DNA from: Dehalococcoidales bacterium
GTDB taxonomy: Bacteria; Chloroflexota; Dehalococcoidia; Dehalococcoidales; JAQTRN01
Length of the DNA stretch: 6,710 bases
Assembly: GCA_028711795.1 (NCBI GenBank)
Contig: JAQTRN010000059.1
Location: 1-6,710 of the forward strand
Reading direction: 5' to 3'
Below are positions 5,947 through 6,710 of the stretch, in pieces. The notes beneath the pieces were generated by a model. That model had not been told where the DNA came from, searched no databases, and saw only the letters and a list, made by a program, of their open reading frames with translations. The number at the start of each line of letters is the position of its first letter. The first letter of the stretch is position 1. A program made the translations under genes and the position numbers.

Positions 5947-6420
5947 GTGCTTGATATAGCCCTGGCGCCAATGGCGCTCGAGACGAAAGAGTTCAGCGTC
6001 GGAGACAAAGTCCGGGTGACGGTCTCCTTCAAGTATGCCATTGGCGTTAACACTACAGTGAAGCTGCTGGCCGGTCCTTACTACACCAACCTCTTCGGCA
6101 AGCACCTGGTGGATACGTGCGTAGGCCAGACTGATGTGCCGCTGGCGGCCTCGTCGAATCCGACCCAGGGAACGGCTACCGTGGATTTCGTCCTGGTCGC
6201 CAAGTCTCTGGGCGGCATTGACAACGGGACCTATGGGCTGAGGGTTTGGATCGAGGACACCAATGCGGTGGCTGAGCAGGATAATGTCCTGATTGTTTCC
6301 GGCAATTCGAGCGGCGGGGATATGTTTAGCTCGATGATGCCGATGATCATGATGTTGATGATGATGGGGATGATCATGCCGATGACCCAGCAAATGGGTG
6401 AGGGGACTGAAGAAGAGTGA
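5947..6420 (+). CDS. Ig/CARDB-like beta-sandwich protein, copy C, with Met-rich hydrophobic tail (157 aa)
   Basis: The start is GTG 5947, preceded by AAGGAG at 5935-5940 with six bases between. Residues 12-117 form the same sandwich as the two upstream genes (SVGDKVRVTVSFKY, then TATVDFVLVAKSLGG, YGLRVWIED and NVLIVSG). Where copy B has the ADFxKV tail, this protein has a Ser/Gly linker (GNSSGGD), a Met-dense hydrophobic stretch at about 126-150 (13 Met in 25 residues) and an acidic end (GEGTEEE). The hydrophobic stretch is long enough to cross a membrane and would make the protein tail-anchored. A similar Met-rich tail closes the protease. The stop overlaps the start of the recombinase gene (GTGA). 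Role unknown; a membrane- or particle-anchored structural protein is the simplest reading. Confidence 0.75.
   Translation: MLDIALAPMALETKEFSVGDKVRVTVSFKYAIGVNTTVKLLAGPYYTNLFGKHLVDTCVGQTDVPLAASSNPTQGTATVDFVLVAKSLGGIDNGTYGLRVWIEDTNAVAEQDNVLIVSGNSSGGDMFSSMMPMIMMLMMMGMIMPMTQQMGEGTEEE
6322..6396 (+). repeat. Met-rich hydrophobic tail, copy 2
   Basis: Codons 126-150 of the third Ig-like gene are made largely of ATG and ATG-like trimers. In composition and in the preceding Ser/Gly linker it matches the tail at 2728-2793 of the S8 protease. The antisense reading is His-rich only because CAT is the reverse of ATG. Confidence 0.7.
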
Positions 6421-6710
6421 AAGCTTACCTTGAACCGGAAGAGGTCGAGAGGCTTGAGCAATCGGCGGAGTACCTGCGGGACCGGCTGCTCATCCGTTTG
6501 CTGTTTCACCTCGGCTGCCGTGTCTCGGAGGCACTGGGAATCAAGGTCAGCGACATCGATTTCAAGCAGGGGCTGGTAACCATCCAGCACCTGAAACAGA
6601 GGATAAAGCTGTCGTGTCCCCACTGTGCTGCAAGGCTCGGCCGGTCGCATCACTTCTGCCCGGCTTGTGGTAAGGAGGTTGAAAAGGCAGTTGCCGAAGC
6701 AAACGAGCAC
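6417..6710 (+). CDS. Tyrosine recombinase/integrase lacking the core-binding domain, with inserted zinc ribbon (partial, 3' end outside window)
   Basis: Translation starts at GTG 6417, which overlaps the previous stop in a GTGA junction, so the two genes are coupled; the frame stays open to the window end (98 residues seen). It opens directly with YLEPEEVERLEQ and LRDRLLIRLLFHLGCRVSEAL, the start of a phage-integrase catalytic domain. The expected first catalytic Arg is R35. The ~80-100 residue SAM-like core-binding domain normally before this point is missing. After the beta-hairpin VTIQHLKQR (K60 may be the catalytic Lys) comes a CX2CX10CX2C zinc ribbon at residues 67-84, then a helix. The C-terminal Arg, His and Tyr lie beyond the window. 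Role: integration or excision of the element, or another site-specific inversion; inferred from family. Confidence 0.85.
   Translation, partial: MKAYLEPEEVERLEQSAEYLRDRLLIRLLFHLGCRVSEALGIKVSDIDFKQGLVTIQHLKQRIKLSCPHCAARLGRSHHFCPACGKEVEKAVAEANEH

Noticed and set aside
5872..6393. His-rich antisense protein that looks like a metal-binding protein
   Set aside because: The His run is the reverse reading of ATG codons in the Met-rich tail (CAT = His).
1..6710. Search for tRNA, rRNA, CRISPR array, reverse transcriptase/variable repeats, insertion sequence ends, promoters and terminators
   Set aside because: None seen: gaps between genes are at most about 15 bases and are filled by ribosome binding sites. 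The repeats found are protein-tail codings, not spaced arrays.

Overview
The window is a compact, one-directional gene cluster on the + strand: ten genes, with neighbours overlapping or separated by only about 15 bases or less, and almost all with a clear AGGAGG-like ribosome binding site. No promoter, terminator, RNA gene or CRISPR array is visible, so the stretch looks like the inside of one long transcript that starts before base 1 and runs past base 6710. The bacterial-type ribosome binding sites, the moderately high GC and the protein styles (a capsid- or fibre-type domain with 'TAGNGTWDITWEYWNG', and a zinc-ribbon integrase) suggest an integrated virus or virus-like element of an anaerobic bacterium. 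My best guess is Chloroflexota (Dehalococcoidia-like), but this is recognition from memory and not proof. No terminase, portal or major capsid gene lies in the window, so the class of element cannot be settled.

Layout. Bases 2-1525 encode two surface-type proteins: the C-terminal end of a fibronectin-III-like protein, and a 398-residue beta-propeller with Asp-box/BNR-like blades. Both end in the same short tail, RSQGHI(V/I)S. Bases 1540-2796 encode a subtilisin-like (S8) serine protease with an intact D/H/S triad, an N-terminal prodomain, no signal peptide and a methionine-rich hydrophobic C-terminus. Bases 2797-3310 encode two small membrane proteins, the first holin-like. Bases 3310-4949 encode two proteins that look like phage fibre, baseplate or other virion proteins. 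Bases 4961-6420 encode three consecutive proteins built around one Ig/CARDB-like beta-sandwich. The first two end in a shared (D/E)FxIADFxKV tail, while the third carries a Met-rich tail like that of the protease. Bases 6417-6710 begin a tyrosine recombinase that lacks the usual N-terminal core-binding domain and carries a zinc ribbon inside its catalytic domain.

How they may work together. The propeller, Fn3, fibre-like and Ig-like proteins look like exposed structural or host-binding parts. The small membrane proteins suggest lysis or a membrane stage, the protease could mature the structural proteins, and the recombinase would move the element. The most unusual feature is that three different C-terminal tails recur on different proteins of one operon: RSQGHIxS twice, FxIADFxKV twice and Met-rich twice. 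This looks like a small set of sorting, docking or processing tags. The tag idea is inference; the recurrence itself is directly visible.
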